A DNA stretch of 35,363 nt from an uncultured Clostridia bacterium (GTDB taxonomy: Bacteria; Bacillota; Clostridia; TANB77; CAG-508), in the NCBI GenBank assembly GCA_947623865.1, contig CANQIC010000015.1, positions 1-35,363 of the forward strand. Direction: 5' to 3'. Below, in pieces: positions 9,411-20,864 of the stretch (its first letter is position 1; each line of letters starts with the position of its first letter). The notes beneath the pieces were generated by a model that saw only the letters and a program-made list of their open reading frames with translations, was not told the DNA's origin and searched no databases. A program made the position numbers and the translations under genes.

Positions 9411-10431
9411 ATGTTCAGTTTTAAACGGTTTTGGATTTGGACAAGATATAGGTATAGATTTGGGAACTGCAACTGTAATTGCCTATGTTAAAGGGAAAGG
9501 TATTGTTTTAAGAGAACCTTCAGTTGTTGCAGTAAATAATATTACAAATGAAGTATTAGCAGTAGGAGGAGAAGCAAGAAGAATGCTTGGAAGAACACCA
9601 GGTAATATTGTTGCGACAAGACCGTTAAAAGATGGAGTAATATCTGATTATACAGTTACAGAAAAAATGCTTAAGCATTTTATAAATAAAATATGTGGTA
9701 AATTTGTATTTGCTCCAAGAATTATGATATGTATACCATCACAAGTAACAGAAGTTGAAAAAAAAGCAGTAATAGATGCTGCCTCACAAGCTGGAGCAAG
9801 AAGAGTATATTTAATTGAAGAACCAATTGCAGCAGCAATAGGAGCAGGAATTGATATATCAAAGCCATGTGGAAATATGGTTGTAGATATTGGTGGGGGA
9901 ACAACAGATGTTGCAGTAATATCACTAGGAGGATCAGTTGTAAGCACCTCACTAAAAGTAGCTGGAGACAAATTTGATGAAGCGATAGCAAAATATATTA
10001 AGAAAAAACATAATGTTATGATAGGAGAGAGAACAGCAGAGGATTTAAAAGTTAATATAGGATGTGTATATCCAAAAATTCAAGATGTAGAAATGGATAT
10101 TAGAGGAAGAGATTTAATAACAGGTCTTCCAAAAACAATAACAATAAAATCAAGTGAAATGATGGAAGCTTTAGCAGAACCAGCAATGTTAATAGTAGAT
10201 GCAGTTCACTCAACATTAGAAAAAACACCACCAGAGCTTGCAGCAGATATAAGTGACAGAGGAATATACATGACAGGTGGAGGATGTTTAGTAGATGGAT
10301 TAGACAAGTTGTTACAAGAACAAACAGGAATAAATGTAATGATAGCAGAAGACGCTATAAGTTGTGTTGCTTTAGGAACAGGGAAAGCATTAGATAATTT
10401 AGATACTTTAGATGGAAAAACAAGAAGATAA
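9411..10431 (+). CDS. mreB: Rod-shape determining protein MreB (CGG +1 shift at codon 6)
   Basis: Actin-like ATPase that polymerises under the membrane and guides cell-wall synthesis, 339 residues after the shift. The ATG at 9411 follows AGAAAGGATAG. Five codons later comes CGG (9426-9428); skipping the C gives MFSFKGFGFGQDIGIDLGTA, the normal MreB N-terminus with phosphate-1 loop DLGTA. Phosphate-2 appears as VVDIGGGTTDVAV, and the adenosine motif as MTGGGCLVDGLDKLL. The only alternative start is a TTG at 9460 with no ribosome site, which would delete the first ATP-binding strand. No mreC or mreD is adjacent; Mbl or MreBH paralogue status cannot be separated. Confidence 0.93.
9426..9428 (+). 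other. In-frame CGG +1 shift site (mreB)
   Basis: Frame-0 reads AAA CGG TTT TGG ATT TGG and loses the MreB sequence. Skipping the C gives AAA GGT TTT GGA TTT GGA, matching the family. Quadruplet CGGT, expected glycine. Confidence 0.85.
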
Positions 10432-10467
10432 ATAAATAGCCCCTCTTTAATATAGATAATTGATAAT

Positions 10468-10511
10468 GAATAGTGAATAATTAAAAACAAATAATTTACT
10501 ATTCATTTTTT
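10468..10511 (+). terminator. Probable terminator after mreB
   Basis: GAATAGT pairs with ACTATTC across an AT-rich, partly paired loop, followed by a T-run. Confidence 0.65.
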
Positions 10512-10553
10512 TAAATATTTCACAAACAACAATTTATAATAAAGGAGTAAAAT

Positions 10554-11913
10554 ATGAAAAAAGTAGCATTTTATACATTAGGATGCAAAGTAAATCAATA
10601 CGAAACTAATGCAATGATTGAGCAATTTATAAAAAAGAATTACAAGTTAGTTAATTTTGAAGATATATCAGATATATATATAATAAATACATGTACAGTA
10701 ACTAATATGTCTGATAGAAAGTCAAGACAAATAATAAGAAGAGTAAAACAAATAAATCCCAAATCAATTCTTGTTGTAACAGGATGTTATGCTCAAGTTG
10801 CAGTAAAAGAATTAGAAAAAATAAAAGAGATTGATTTAATTGTTGGAAATACTGAAAAAAAGAATATAGTAGAAATCGTAGAGGATTGCCTTGATAAATA
10901 TAAATGTCGGTTACAAAAATGAAGATATAGAGATTCCTAAAAACTTACATAGAGTTAACATCACAGACATAAACAATCAAAAAGAATTTATTGATTTTGG
11001 AATAACGACATATACAGAAAAAACTAGAGCAGTAATCAAAGTGCAAGATGGATGTGATAATTTTTGTTCATATTGCATAATTCCATATGCTAAAGGAAGA
11101 GTGAGAAGCAGAAACTTAAAAAGTATACTTGATGAGATAAATAGAATAGTAGAAAAGGGAATACAAGAAGTTGTAATAACAGGAATTCATATTGCATCAT
11201 ATGGAATTGATTTTAAAGATAAAAATATAAGACTAATTGATTTATTAGAAGAGATAAATAAAATAGAAAAATTAAAAAGAATAAGACTTGGTTCATTAGA
11301 ACCTAATATCATAACAGATGAATTCGTAGAAAGATTGAAAAAAGTAGATAAAATATGCGATCATTTCCATTTATCGCTTCAAAGTGGATGCACAGAAACT
11401 TTAAAGAGAATGAATAGAAAATACACTACTGAAGATTTTGAAAAAGTAGTAAAAAGACTGAGAAATGCATTTCCAAATGTGGCTCTTACAACAGATATAA
11501 TAGTAGGGTTTCCAGGAGAAACAGATGAGGAATTTAATATTACATATAATTTTTTGAAGAAAATTAATTTTTATAAAATGCATATATTTAAATATTCTCA
11601 AAGAAAAGGGACAAGAGCAGCAGTAATGCCTAATCAAATAGATGGAAATATTAAAGAAGAAAGAAGTCATAAACTTATTAAACTTTCAAATAAAAATGAA
11701 AAAGAATTTTTAAATAAATATATTAATAGAGAAGTAGAAGTGTTATTTGAACAAAAACAAGATGATTATATAAAAGGACATACATCAAACTATATGGTAG
11801 TTAAAGTAAAATATAAAAACATAGAAAACAAGATTATAAATGTAAAATTAATAGATGAAGATAAACTAGAGTTGATAGGAAAATTATGCAATAAAACTGT
11901 AACAAGTTTGTAA
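10554..11913 (+). CDS. mtaB: tRNA t6A37 methylthiotransferase MtaB (one CGG +1 shift)
   Basis: Radical SAM enzyme converting N6-threonylcarbamoyladenosine at tRNA position 37 to its 2-methylthio form. Joined across the CGG at 10908-10910 it is 452 residues, normal for MtaB (YqeV type). The N-terminal UPF0004 domain has its cluster cysteines in LGCKVNQYE, NTCTVTN and TGCYAQV. The radical SAM motif CDNFCSYC follows the shift, then IVGFPGETDEEF and a C-terminal TRAM-like domain. Unshifted, the product ends about four residues past the CGG and lacks the radical SAM domain. MtaB rather than MiaB is chosen from TLGCKVNQYE. Confidence 0.93.
10908..10910 (+). other. In-frame CGG +1 shift site (mtaB)
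   Basis: Frame-0 reads TGT CGG TTA CAA AAA TGA. Skipping the C gives TGT GGT TAC AAA AAT GAA, continuous with the downstream frame. Quadruplet CGGT, read as Gly119. It lies in the linker between the two domains, so this glycine is less conserved than at other sites. Confidence 0.8.
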
Positions 11914-12064
11914 CAAAAAAGTAATACAAAATTAACCAAAAAGTATTGATTAAATAATATATTTGTAGTATAAAATTTATATAAATATAAGAGTAAATTA
12001 TATATTAGATTAAATTTACAAAAGATAAATAGGTATGAAAACATATCAAAGAGGGGGATATAAA

Positions 12065-12436
12065 ATGTCAGAAAATTTAAATAATGAGGTAGCAGAAGAA
12101 TTATCAAATGAATCAATAAAAGAACTTGCAGATGCATTAAAAAAAGTTGATATTTCTCAAGAAAATGCATTAGATGAATTAGAAGCAAATTCAAATGAAC
12201 AAGTAGATAATTCAACATTTAAAGTAGCTGGAACAAATTTACCAGAAAAAACAAGTGTATGGACAAAAATAAAAAATGTATTATTCTATGAAATAAAAGT
12301 AGAATTGACACCATATCAACAAAAAGTTGAAGATGAAATAAATGAATTTTTACACAAAGAAATTACATGGAAATCAGTTAAAAACTTTTTATTCAAAGAA
12401 GTTCCAATTACATATAAAGGAAAAAGAGTATTTTAA
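12065..12436 (+). CDS. Small uncharacterised protein
   Basis: 123 residues from the ATG at 12065, preceded by AGAGGGGG. The N-terminal half is acidic and low-complexity (many E, N, D); the C-terminal half is basic-aromatic (KIKNVLFYEIKVELTPYQQ, WKSVKNFLFKE). No signal peptide or transmembrane segment. I do not recognise it. It stands alone between mtaB and a terminator before gapA. Confidence 0.65.
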   Translation: MSENLNNEVAEELSNESIKELADALKKVDISQENALDELEANSNEQVDNSTFKVAGTNLPEKTSVWTKIKNVLFYEIKVELTPYQQKVEDEINEFLHKEITWKSVKNFLFKEVPITYKGKRVF

Positions 12437-12462
12437 TATAAAAACATTATAAAATAATTAAA

Positions 12463-12490
12463 AAGAACACTTGAATTGTGTTCTTTTTTG
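12463..12490 (+). terminator. Rho-independent terminator
   Basis: AAGAACAC pairs with GTGTTCTT around a short loop, followed by TTTTG. Confidence 0.85.
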
Positions 12491-12564
12491 TTATAGAATA
12501 CATTTGATTTGATAATAATATAATTGATAGATATCTTTATGATATCGGAAAGAGAGGAATTTTT

Positions 12565-13584
12565 ATGTCAGTAAAAGTAGCAATTAATGGGTTTGGACGT
12601 ATAGGACGTCTAGCATTTAGACAAATGTTTGGAGCAGAGGGGTATGAAATAGTTGCAATAAACGATTTAACAAGCCCAAGTATGCTAGCACATTTATTAA
12701 AATATGATTCAGCACAAAAAAGATATGAAAAAGCAGATACAGTATTTGCTGGAGAGGATTCAATAACAGTAGATGGAAAAACAATAAAAATATATGCAGA
12801 AAAAGATGCAGCAGATTTACCTTGGGGTAAAATAGGAGTAGATGTTGTACTAGAATGTACAGGATTCTATACAACAAAAGAAAAAGCAGAAGCTCATATC
12901 AAAGCAGGAGCTAAAAAAGTAGTTATTTCAGCACCGGCTGGAAAAGATTTACCAACAGTAGTTTTCGGAGTTAATGAAAATGTATTAACTGCAGATGAAA
13001 AAATTATATCTGCAGCATCATGTACAACAAACTGCTTAGCACCTATGGCAAAAGCATTAAATGATTATGCACCAATTCAATCAGGAATAATGACAACAGT
13101 TCATGCATATACAGGAGACCAAATGTTATTAGATGGTCCACATAGAAAAGCAGATTTAAGAAGAGCAAGAGCTGCTGCTGTAAATATTGTTCCTAATTCA
13201 ACAGGAGCTGCAAAAGCAATTGGATTAGTTATTCCAGAATTAAATGGAAAATTAATAGGATCTGCTCAAAGAGTTCCAGTTCCAACAGGGTCAACAACAA
13301 TATTAATAGCTGTTGTTAAAGGTCAAGATATAACAGTAGAAAAAATAAATGAAGCAATGAAGAAACAGTCGAGTGAATCTTTTGGATATACTGAAGAACC
13401 ATTAGTATCTTCAGATATTATAGGAATTACCTATGGTTCTTTATTTGATAGCACACAAACAATGGTAACAAAAATATCTGATGACTTGTATCAAGTTCAA
13501 GTAGTTGCTTGGTATGATAATGAAAATTCATATACAAGTCAAATGGTAAGAACAATAAAATACTTTGCAGAATTAGATAAATAA
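12565..13584 (+). CDS. gapA: Glyceraldehyde-3-phosphate dehydrogenase
   Basis: NAD-dependent oxidation and phosphorylation of glyceraldehyde 3-phosphate. 339 residues. N-terminal Rossmann motif INGFGRIGR; catalytic cysteine in [12 protein letters not shown] (about residue 153); YDNENSY near the C-terminus. First gene of a glycolytic cluster gapA-pgk-tpiA-gpmI-eno; no CggR-type regulator precedes it. ATG follows AAAGAGAGG. Arginine here uses CGT and AGA; no in-frame CGG. Confidence 0.97.
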   Translation: MSVKVAINGFGRIGRLAFRQMFGAEGYEIVAINDLTSPSMLAHLLKYDSAQKRYEKADTVFAGEDSITVDGKTIKIYAEKDAADLPWGKIGVDVVLECTGFYTTKEKAEAHIKAGAKKVVISAPAGKDLPTVVFGVNENVLTADEKIISAASCTTNCLAPMAKALNDYAPIQSGIMTTVHAYTGDQMLLDGPHRKADLRRARAAAVNIVPNSTGAAKAIGLVIPELNGKLIGSAQRVPVPTGSTTILIAVVKGQDITVEKINEAMKKQSSESFGYTEEPLVSSDIIGITYGSLFDSTQTMVTKISDDLYQVQVVAWYDNENSYTSQMVRTIKYFAELDK

Positions 13585-13631
13585 ATATATTATAAAGGAA
13601 TTAATATAAAATTACATTTTAAATTATGAAC

Positions 13632-13687
13632 TGTAGGGGTTGCCGCCTTCGGCAGCCCCTGGGTCGCTTAAGGGCAGCGACCCCTAC
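13632..13687. repeat. GC-rich palindromic element
   Basis: An outer inverted repeat TGTAGGGGT ... ACCCCTACA encloses two smaller hairpins (TGCCG-CTTC-like loop-CGGCA, and GGGTCGC ... GCGACCC). Its base composition is sharply unlike the AT-rich surroundings. It sits between gapA and pgk. A related partial copy is at 14971-15005. Likely a small dispersed repeat; it might also modulate gapA-pgk read-through. Confidence 0.65.
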
Positions 13688-13707
13688 AAAAGTGAAAAGG
13701 GGAGATA

Positions 13708-14898
13708 ATGATGAATAAAAAAACTGTAAGAGATATTGATGTAGTAGGAAAAAAAGTATTAGTTAGATGTGACTTTAATGTACCTTTAGATAAAGAAACA
13801 GGTAAAATAACTGATAACAGAAGAATAAGAGCAGCTATACCTACAATTCAATATCTATTAGATAATAATGCTAAAGTTATACTTTGTTCACATTTAGGAA
13901 GACCAAAAGGAGAAGTTAATCCTAAATATTCATTAAAACCAGTAGCAGAAGAATTATCAAAATTATTAGAAAAAGAGGTAAAGCTTGCAAAAGATGTTAT
14001 AGGTGAAGATGCAAAGGCACTTGTAGCAAATATAAAAGAAGGAGAAGCTATTCTTCTTGAAAATGTTAGATTTCATCGTGAAGAAGAAAAAAATGATTCT
14101 GAATTTTCAAAAGCACTTGCAAGTTTTGGAGAAATATATGTAAATGATGCTTTTGGAACATCACATAGAGCTCATAGTTCAACAGCAGGAGTTGCAGATT
14201 ATTTGCCAGCAGTTTCAGGATTTTTAATTGAGAAAGAATTAGAATTTTTAGGAGGAGCATTAGAAAATCCTAAAAGACCATTTATTGCAATACTTGGTGG
14301 AGCAAAAGTATCAGATAAAATAGGAGTAATTGAAAATTTAATTGATAAAGTTGATACATTGATAATAGGTGGAGGAATGAGTTATACATTCTTTAAGGCA
14401 CAAGGATTTAATATAGGTACATCAATATGCGAAGAAGATAAATTAGATTTAGCAAAAAGTCTTTTAGAAAAGGCAAAAGCTAAAGGTATAGAATTATTAT
14501 TACCAATTGATAATAAAGTAGCAAAAGAATTTTCTAATGATAGTGAGTATATTGAAGTTTCATCAAATGGAATTCCTGATGGATATATGGGATTAGATAT
14601 TGGTACTAAAACAATAGAAAATTTTAAACAAGTTTTAAAAGATGCAAAAACTGTTGTATGGAATGGACCTTTAGGTGTATTTGAATTTGAAAAATTTGCT
14701 GTAGGAACAAATGAAGTTGCAAAAATATTAGCAAATTTAGATGCCACAACAATAATAGGTGGAGGAGATTCAGCAGCAGCAATTGAGAAATTAGGTTTAG
14801 CAGATAAAATGACACATATATCAACAGGTGGTGGAGCATCACTTGAATTTTTAGAAGGTAAGACTTTACCAGGTATAGACTGCCTTGAAAACAAATGA
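13708..14898 (+). CDS. pgk: Phosphoglycerate kinase
   Basis: Transfers phosphate from 1,3-bisphosphoglycerate to ADP. 396 residues, standard length. Substrate-binding motifs [10 protein letters not shown] (about 19-28), SHLGRPKG (about 62-69) and [10 protein letters not shown]; nucleotide-binding GGGDSAAA and the terminal [13 protein letters not shown]. The start is ATG 13708 or the adjacent ATG 13711, after AAGGGGAG. It follows gapA across the palindromic repeat. Confidence 0.97.
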   Translation: MMNKKTVRDIDVVGKKVLVRCDFNVPLDKETGKITDNRRIRAAIPTIQYLLDNNAKVILCSHLGRPKGEVNPKYSLKPVAEELSKLLEKEVKLAKDVIGEDAKALVANIKEGEAILLENVRFHREEEKNDSEFSKALASFGEIYVNDAFGTSHRAHSSTAGVADYLPAVSGFLIEKELEFLGGALENPKRPFIAILGGAKVSDKIGVIENLIDKVDTLIIGGGMSYTFFKAQGFNIGTSICEEDKLDLAKSLLEKAKAKGIELLLPIDNKVAKEFSNDSEYIEVSSNGIPDGYMGLDIGTKTIENFKQVLKDAKTVVWNGPLGVFEFEKFAVGTNEVAKILANLDATTIIGGGDSAAAIEKLGLADKMTHISTGGGASLEFLEGKTLPGIDCLENK

Positions 14899-14970
14899 GA
14901 GCGTACTAGCGACTTGTAGGTGCTAATTAAAATGCACAATACACTAATTTTGATTTGTTTTATATATAAA

Positions 14971-15005
14971 TGAAAACGTGTAGGGGTCGCACTATTGGAC
15001 GACCC
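14971..15005. repeat. Partial copy of the GTAGGGGTCGC palindrome
   Basis: GTGTAGGGGTCGC ... GGACGACCC in the pgk-tpiA gap, related to 13632-13687. GGTCG and CGACC can form a hairpin. It appears degraded on the right side. Confidence 0.5.
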
Positions 15006-15038
15006 GAAAAAGAGAAAAATGAAGGGGAGATTAATTAT

Positions 15039-15788
15039 ATGAGAAAAAAAGTAATTGCAGGAAATTGGAAAATGAATAAGTTACCAAATGAAGCTATAGA
15101 TTTTATTACAGAACTTGCACCACTTGTTAAAGATTCAAAAAATGAAGTAATAATATGTGTACCATATACAGATTTATTTTATAGCTTATTACATACTCAA
15201 GATACAAATATAAAAGTAGGAGCACAGAATATGCATTTTGAAGAAAAAGGTGCATATACTGGAGAAGTTTCAGGAGAAATGTTAAAATCAATTGGAGTAG
15301 AATATGTAATAATAGGACATTCAGAAAGAAGAGCATATTATGGTGAAACAGATGAAACAGTAAATAAAAAATTAAAAAAAGCACATGCTTTAGGATTAAA
15401 ACCAATTGTATGTGTAGGAGAAAGCTTAGAGCAAAGAGAAGATGGCTCAGCAAAAGAAGTAGTAACAACTCAAACAAAGCTTGCATTAGAAGGACTTAAA
15501 AAAGATGAAGTAGAAAAAACAATTATAGCATATGAGCCAATTTGGGCAATTGGAACAGGAAAAACAGCTACAAAAGAAGATGCAAATGAAACAATAAAAT
15601 GGATTAGGGAAAAAATTGAAGAAATATATGGAAAAGATGTATCAGAAAGTGTTATAATACAATATGGTGGAAGTGTAAAATCATCAAATGCAAAAGACCT
15701 ATTCGAGATGTCAGACATAGATGGTGGCTTGGTAGGTGGAGCAAGCTTAGATGCTCAAGAATTTGCAAAAATAGTAAACTATAAATAG
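15039..15788 (+). CDS. tpiA: Triosephosphate isomerase
   Basis: Interconverts dihydroxyacetone phosphate and glyceraldehyde 3-phosphate. 249 residues from ATG 15039, which follows AAGGGGAG; a longer in-frame start upstream lacks homology. Active-site elements: GNWKMNK (Asn, Lys), IIGHSERR (His) and AYEPIWAIGTG (Glu with the mobile loop); phosphate-binding YGGSVK and GLVGGASL. Confidence 0.97.
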   Translation: MRKKVIAGNWKMNKLPNEAIDFITELAPLVKDSKNEVIICVPYTDLFYSLLHTQDTNIKVGAQNMHFEEKGAYTGEVSGEMLKSIGVEYVIIGHSERRAYYGETDETVNKKLKKAHALGLKPIVCVGESLEQREDGSAKEVVTTQTKLALEGLKKDEVEKTIIAYEPIWAIGTGKTATKEDANETIKWIREKIEEIYGKDVSESVIIQYGGSVKSSNAKDLFEMSDIDGGLVGGASLDAQEFAKIVNYK

Positions 15789-15827
15789 ATATAATTTTAC
15801 TAAAGGAAGTTGAGGAAAGATATAATT

Positions 15828-17356
15828 ATGGATAAAAAATTAACGATGCTTATGATATTAGACGGTTTTGGAATAAACGAAAGAGAAGATGGAAATGCAG
15901 TAAAACTTGCAAATACACCAGTTTTAGACAAACTAATGAAACAAAATCCCACAACAACAATAAAAACAAGTGGATTAGATGTAGGACTTCCAGAACGGAC
16001 AGATGGGAAATTCAGAAGTAGGACATACTAATATAGGTGCAGGAAGAATTGTATATCAAGAATTAACAAGAATAACGAAATCTATTGAAGATGGAGATTT
16101 TTTCAGTATTCCAGAATTATGCCGGTGCAATAGATAATTGCAAAAAGCACAATTCTAAATTACATATAATGGGCTTATTATCAGATGGAGGAGTACATAG
16201 TCATATACGCCATTTATACGCTTTGTTAGAACTTGCAAAAAGAAAAGATTTTGAAGATGTATATGTGCATTGCTTTTTAGATGGGAGAGATACACCTCCA
16301 CTATCGGCAGAAACATATATAACAGATTTAGAAAAGAAAATGGAAGAAAAAGGTGTAGGAAAAATTGCAAGTATTTCTGGTAGATTTTATGCAATGGATA
16401 GAGATAAACGTTGGGAGAGAGTAAGCAAAGCTTATGATGCAATAGTTAATGGAGTTGGAGAAAAAGAGACAAGTGCAAGTATTGCAATAGAAAAATCATA
16501 TCAAAAAGAAGTATTTGATGAATTTGTTGTACCAACTCTAATTTGCAATAATGGAGAACCAATTGCAACTATCTCAGAAAATGATTCAGTTATATTTTTT
16601 AATTTCAGACCAGATAGGGCAAGAGAAATTACAAGAAGCTTAGTAGATAGAGAGTTTGATGGGTTTGAAAGAAAGTATTTTCCATTATACTATGTGTGCT
16701 TTACAAATTATGATGAAACAATTAAAAATGTACATATAGCTTTTAAGAAGGATGAAATAAAAAATACATTTGGTGAAATATTGGGTAAAAGAGGCATGAC
16801 ACAGCTAAGAATTGCAGAAACAGAAAAATATGCACATGTAACATTCTTCTTTAATGGAGGAGAAGAAAAGCAATATCCAGGAGAAGATAGAATATTGATT
16901 CCATCACCAAAAGTAGAAACATATGATTTAAAACCAGAAATGAGTGCCATAGAAGTAACTGATAATGTTATTGATGCAATAAATTCTAAAAAATATGATT
17001 CTATAATATTAAATTATGCAAATCCAGATATGGTTGGACATACAGGAAATTTAGATGCTGCCATAAAAGCATTAGAAACTATTGATGAATGTGTGGGAAG
17101 AGTTGTAGAGGCAGTAGAAAATAATGGAGGGGTTTTATTAATTACAGCAGATCATGGAAATTCAGAACAAATGATAGATTATTCTACAGGCGAACCACAT
17201 ACAGCACATACAACAAATGTAGTACCATTAATATTAGTAGGAAAAGATGCAAAATTAAAAGAAGGAAGACTTGCAGATTTAATACCAACAATGCTAGATA
17301 TTATGGGAATAGAAAAACCAGAAGAAATGACAGGAAAATCTTTATTAGAAAAGTAG
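15828..17356 (+). CDS. gpmI: 2,3-bisphosphoglycerate-independent phosphoglycerate mutase (two CGG +1 shifts)
   Basis: Mn-dependent phosphoglycerate mutase of the alkaline phosphatase superfamily. With +1 shifts at CGG 15996-15998 and 16123-16125 it is 508 residues, normal for GpmI. The segment between the two shifts contains [17 protein letters not shown] with catalytic Ser62, so an active enzyme needs both. After the second shift come [32 protein letters not shown] and the metal ligands in [12 protein letters not shown] and [10 protein letters not shown]. The ATG at 15828 is preceded by GAGGAAAG. It lies in the glycolytic cluster, so a true loss of function would be costly. Confidence 0.95.
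15996..15998 (+). other. In-frame CGG +1 shift site 1 (gpmI)
   Basis: Frame-0 reads GAA CGG ACA GAT GGG. Skipping the C gives GAA GGA CAG ATG GGA AAT TCA, the invariant PEGQMGNS around the catalytic serine. Quadruplet CGGA, Gly57. Confidence 0.9.
16123..16125 (+). other. In-frame CGG +1 shift site 2 (gpmI)
   Basis: In the frame set by the first shift, TGC CGG TGC. Skipping the C gives TGC GGT GCA ATA GAT, joining the frame that continues to MGLLSDGG. Quadruplet CGGT, Gly99. Confidence 0.88.
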
Positions 17357-18968
<1,612 letters not shown>

Positions 18969-18986
18969 ATTTAAAAATTTTTATCA

Positions 18987-19024
18987 TAAAAAACTACTTT
19001 GAAAAAGTTCAAAGTGGTTTTTTC
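18987..19024 (+). terminator. Rho-independent terminator
   Basis: AAAACTACTTTGA pairs with TCAAAGTGGTTTT (one G-U), followed by a T-run. Ends the glycolytic cluster. Confidence 0.9.
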
Positions 19025-19115
19025 ATTTATAAAGTTTCGAAGAAAATTCCTGTTATATAAATTTTTTAATAACAAATAATATAATTATATTATTTCAAAA
19101 AGGAGGATTTATATA

Positions 19116-19487
19116 ATGGAAAATTTTGAAAATGATGAAAATAAAAAGGAAAGACAATTAGATAATTTAGTTAACATTGCCGAAAAGCATACAAGAACAG
19201 AAAGACATCTAGAACAATATTCTAATATAGGAGATCCAGACAATAAAGAACATGCAAGACAAAAACAAGACATTAGAGAAGGAGAAATGAACAATTTAAA
19301 AAATAATATAATCAATGAAAATGAAACACCAGAAGAACAATTAGAAAATTTAAAAGATAATTATGTAAGCTCTAATGCATATATGTTAAAAAATAAAGAC
19401 AGTATGGATGAAGAAATGTTAAACAATTTAGAGAAAAGGCAAGAGCACAGAAAAGAGCAAATAGAAAACTTAGAAGATAATGAATAG
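19116..19487 (+). CDS. Small charged, probably coiled-coil protein
   Basis: 123 residues dominated by E, K, N, D, R and Q with regular leucines and no hydrophobic segment, likely helical throughout. The pattern LDNL, MNNLKNN, LENLKDN, LNNLEKR, IENLEDN recurs. ATG follows AAAAGGAGG. I do not recognise the family. Confidence 0.65.
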   Translation: MENFENDENKKERQLDNLVNIAEKHTRTERHLEQYSNIGDPDNKEHARQKQDIREGEMNNLKNNIINENETPEEQLENLKDNYVSSNAYMLKNKDSMDEEMLNNLEKRQEHRKEQIENLEDNE

Positions 19488-19514
19488 GATTTTGGGGATT
19501 ATCCCCAAAATCCT
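19486..19514. terminator. Bidirectional hairpin between convergent genes
   Basis: AGGATTTTGGGGA pairs perfectly with TCCCCAAAATCCT (13-bp stem, 3-nt loop) between the plus-strand small gene and the minus-strand tRNA. T-runs are weak on both sides, but the position suits a shared terminator. Confidence 0.65.
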
Positions 19515-19519
19515 ATTAT

Positions 19520-19595
19520 TGGCTGGGGTGGTAGGATTCGAACCTACGAAATGTCGGAGTCAGAGTCCGATGCCTTACCGCTTGGCGACACCCCA
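19520..19595 (-). tRNA. tRNA-Gln (anticodon CUG)
   Basis: The reverse complement folds as a cloverleaf. Acceptor TGGGGTG pairs with CACCCCA, followed by G and an encoded CCA. The anticodon stem TCGGA/TCCGA holds the 7-base loop CTCTGAC with anticodon CTG (U33 and A37 in place). The T arm contains GTTCGAATC. The only gene on the minus strand in this window. The anticodon loop is normal size, so it is not the four-base-reading tRNA predicted from the CGG sites. Confidence 0.92.
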
Positions 19596-19713
19596 ATATT
19601 ATTAAGTAACAACATACATATAATAGCATTTTATTTTAAATAAATCAAGAGATAATATTTTAGTAGTGTGGCAAAAGAACTTTTCTTGTGTTAAAATAAT
19701 TAAGAGGTAAGTT

Positions 19714-20256
19714 ATGAATAAACAAGTTTTAAGAAAGAATTATTTAAATATCCGAAAAGATATAAACGGAGTAGATAAAAGAAAATATGATAATGACATT
19801 TTTAATAGAATTATTAATTTAGAAGAGTATAAAGAGAGTAAACTAATTTTAATATATGTATCATTAGAATGTGAAGTAAATACTTTTAAATTAATAGAAT
19901 ACACTTTGAATATTGCTAAAAAAGTAGCTGTACCAAAGTGTGAAGAAAATAATATAACTTTTTATGAGATTAAAAGTTTAAAAGATTTAGAAGAGGGGAA
20001 ATTTGGAATATTAGAACCAAAAGCAAATAAACCTGTAACAGATTTTAATAATAGCATATGTATTGTTCCAGGTGTTGCATTTGATAAACAAAACAATAGG
20101 ATAGGATATGGAAAAGGATTTTATGATAGATTTTTAAAAAATTATAAAGGAATAAAGATAGGGATAACATACAAAGAATGTATATGTGATAAAATTGATA
20201 GCGATATTAATGATATAAAAATGGATAAAGTTATTTTTAATGGAGGAAAATTATGA
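19714..20256 (+). CDS. 5-formyltetrahydrofolate cyclo-ligase
   Basis: 180 residues, family 5-FTHF_cyc-lig (MTHFS, YgfA/YqgN). It converts 5-formyltetrahydrofolate to methenyltetrahydrofolate using ATP. Substrate/ATP-binding features: N-terminal LRKNYLNIRK and the signature RIGYGKGFYDRFL near residues 129-141. A CGA codon is used as arginine at IRK. The gene overlaps the next by four bases (ATGA), so the two are translationally coupled. Confidence 0.92.
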   Translation: MNKQVLRKNYLNIRKDINGVDKRKYDNDIFNRIINLEEYKESKLILIYVSLECEVNTFKLIEYTLNIAKKVAVPKCEENNITFYEIKSLKDLEEGKFGILEPKANKPVTDFNNSICIVPGVAFDKQNNRIGYGKGFYDRFLKNYKGIKIGITYKECICDKIDSDINDIKMDKVIFNGGKL

Positions 20257-20771
20257 AAGCAATGTGTATATCAGATATTCATGGAAGTATTGAAAATCTT
20301 AAAGGAATAATAGAAAAATTTAAAGAAGAAAATGCAGAAAAACTATTAATATTAGGAGATTTTTCTAGTTACTATTATTCATCAACTGATTTTGAAATAG
20401 CAGAAATATTAAATAATATGGCAGGATGTATTGTAGCAGTTAAGGGAAACTGCGATAATTCACATATAGATGAATTATTTAATTTTGGATTAGGATATTT
20501 AAAGACTATTGATATAAATGGTATAAAAGTAACATTAACGCATGGACATATATATAATCCCAATTATTTGCCAGAAAACTGTGGAGATATTTTTCTATCA
20601 GGGCATACACATGTAGCAATGCTTGAAAAAATAGGAGAAAAGATGATTGCAAATCCAGGTTCTATTTCTAAACCAAGAGGGGGAACAAAGAAAAGCTATA
20701 TAATAATAGATGAAGAAAATATAGAGTTAAAAAATATTAATGGAGAATTGATTAAAAGTTTAAAAATATAG
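20253..20771 (+). CDS. YfcE/MJ0936-family metallophosphoesterase
   Basis: 172-residue calcineurin-like phosphodiesterase. Metal-binding motifs in order: SDIHGS, LGDFSSYYY, GNCDN, LTHGH and SGHTHV, then NPGSISKPRGG. Substrate in this family is usually an artificial phosphodiester and the natural one is uncertain. Overlaps the folate gene by four bases. Confidence 0.92.
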   Translation: MKAMCISDIHGSIENLKGIIEKFKEENAEKLLILGDFSSYYYSSTDFEIAEILNNMAGCIVAVKGNCDNSHIDELFNFGLGYLKTIDINGIKVTLTHGHIYNPNYLPENCGDIFLSGHTHVAMLEKIGEKMIANPGSISKPRGGTKKSYIIIDEENIELKNINGELIKSLKI

Positions 20772-20799
20772 ATTTAAATATTAAAACAAATGTAAAATC

Positions 20800-20829
20800 T
20801 TGACATTTTTAAATAAAATATTGTATAAT
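20800..20829 (+). promoter_or_regulatory. Promoter of the type III toxin-antitoxin locus
   Basis: TTGACA (20800-20805), 18-base spacer, TATAAT (20824-20829). The predicted start lies about 28 bases before the first antitoxin repeat. A near-consensus promoter suits the high antitoxin RNA level these systems need. Confidence 0.8.
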
Positions 20830-20864
20830 GAATATACTAATATTGATGCATAATTTATGTATCA

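Noticed and set aside
9722-9991. Long minus-strand frames opposite mreB, gapA, pgk, eno and others
   Set aside because: They are leucine- or serine-rich mirror translations of highly expressed genes, with no ribosome sites or homology.
19520-19595. The tRNA as the proposed four-base-reading tRNA
   Set aside because: Its anticodon loop has the normal seven bases with anticodon CUG for glutamine. No unusual tRNA-Gly is present in this window.
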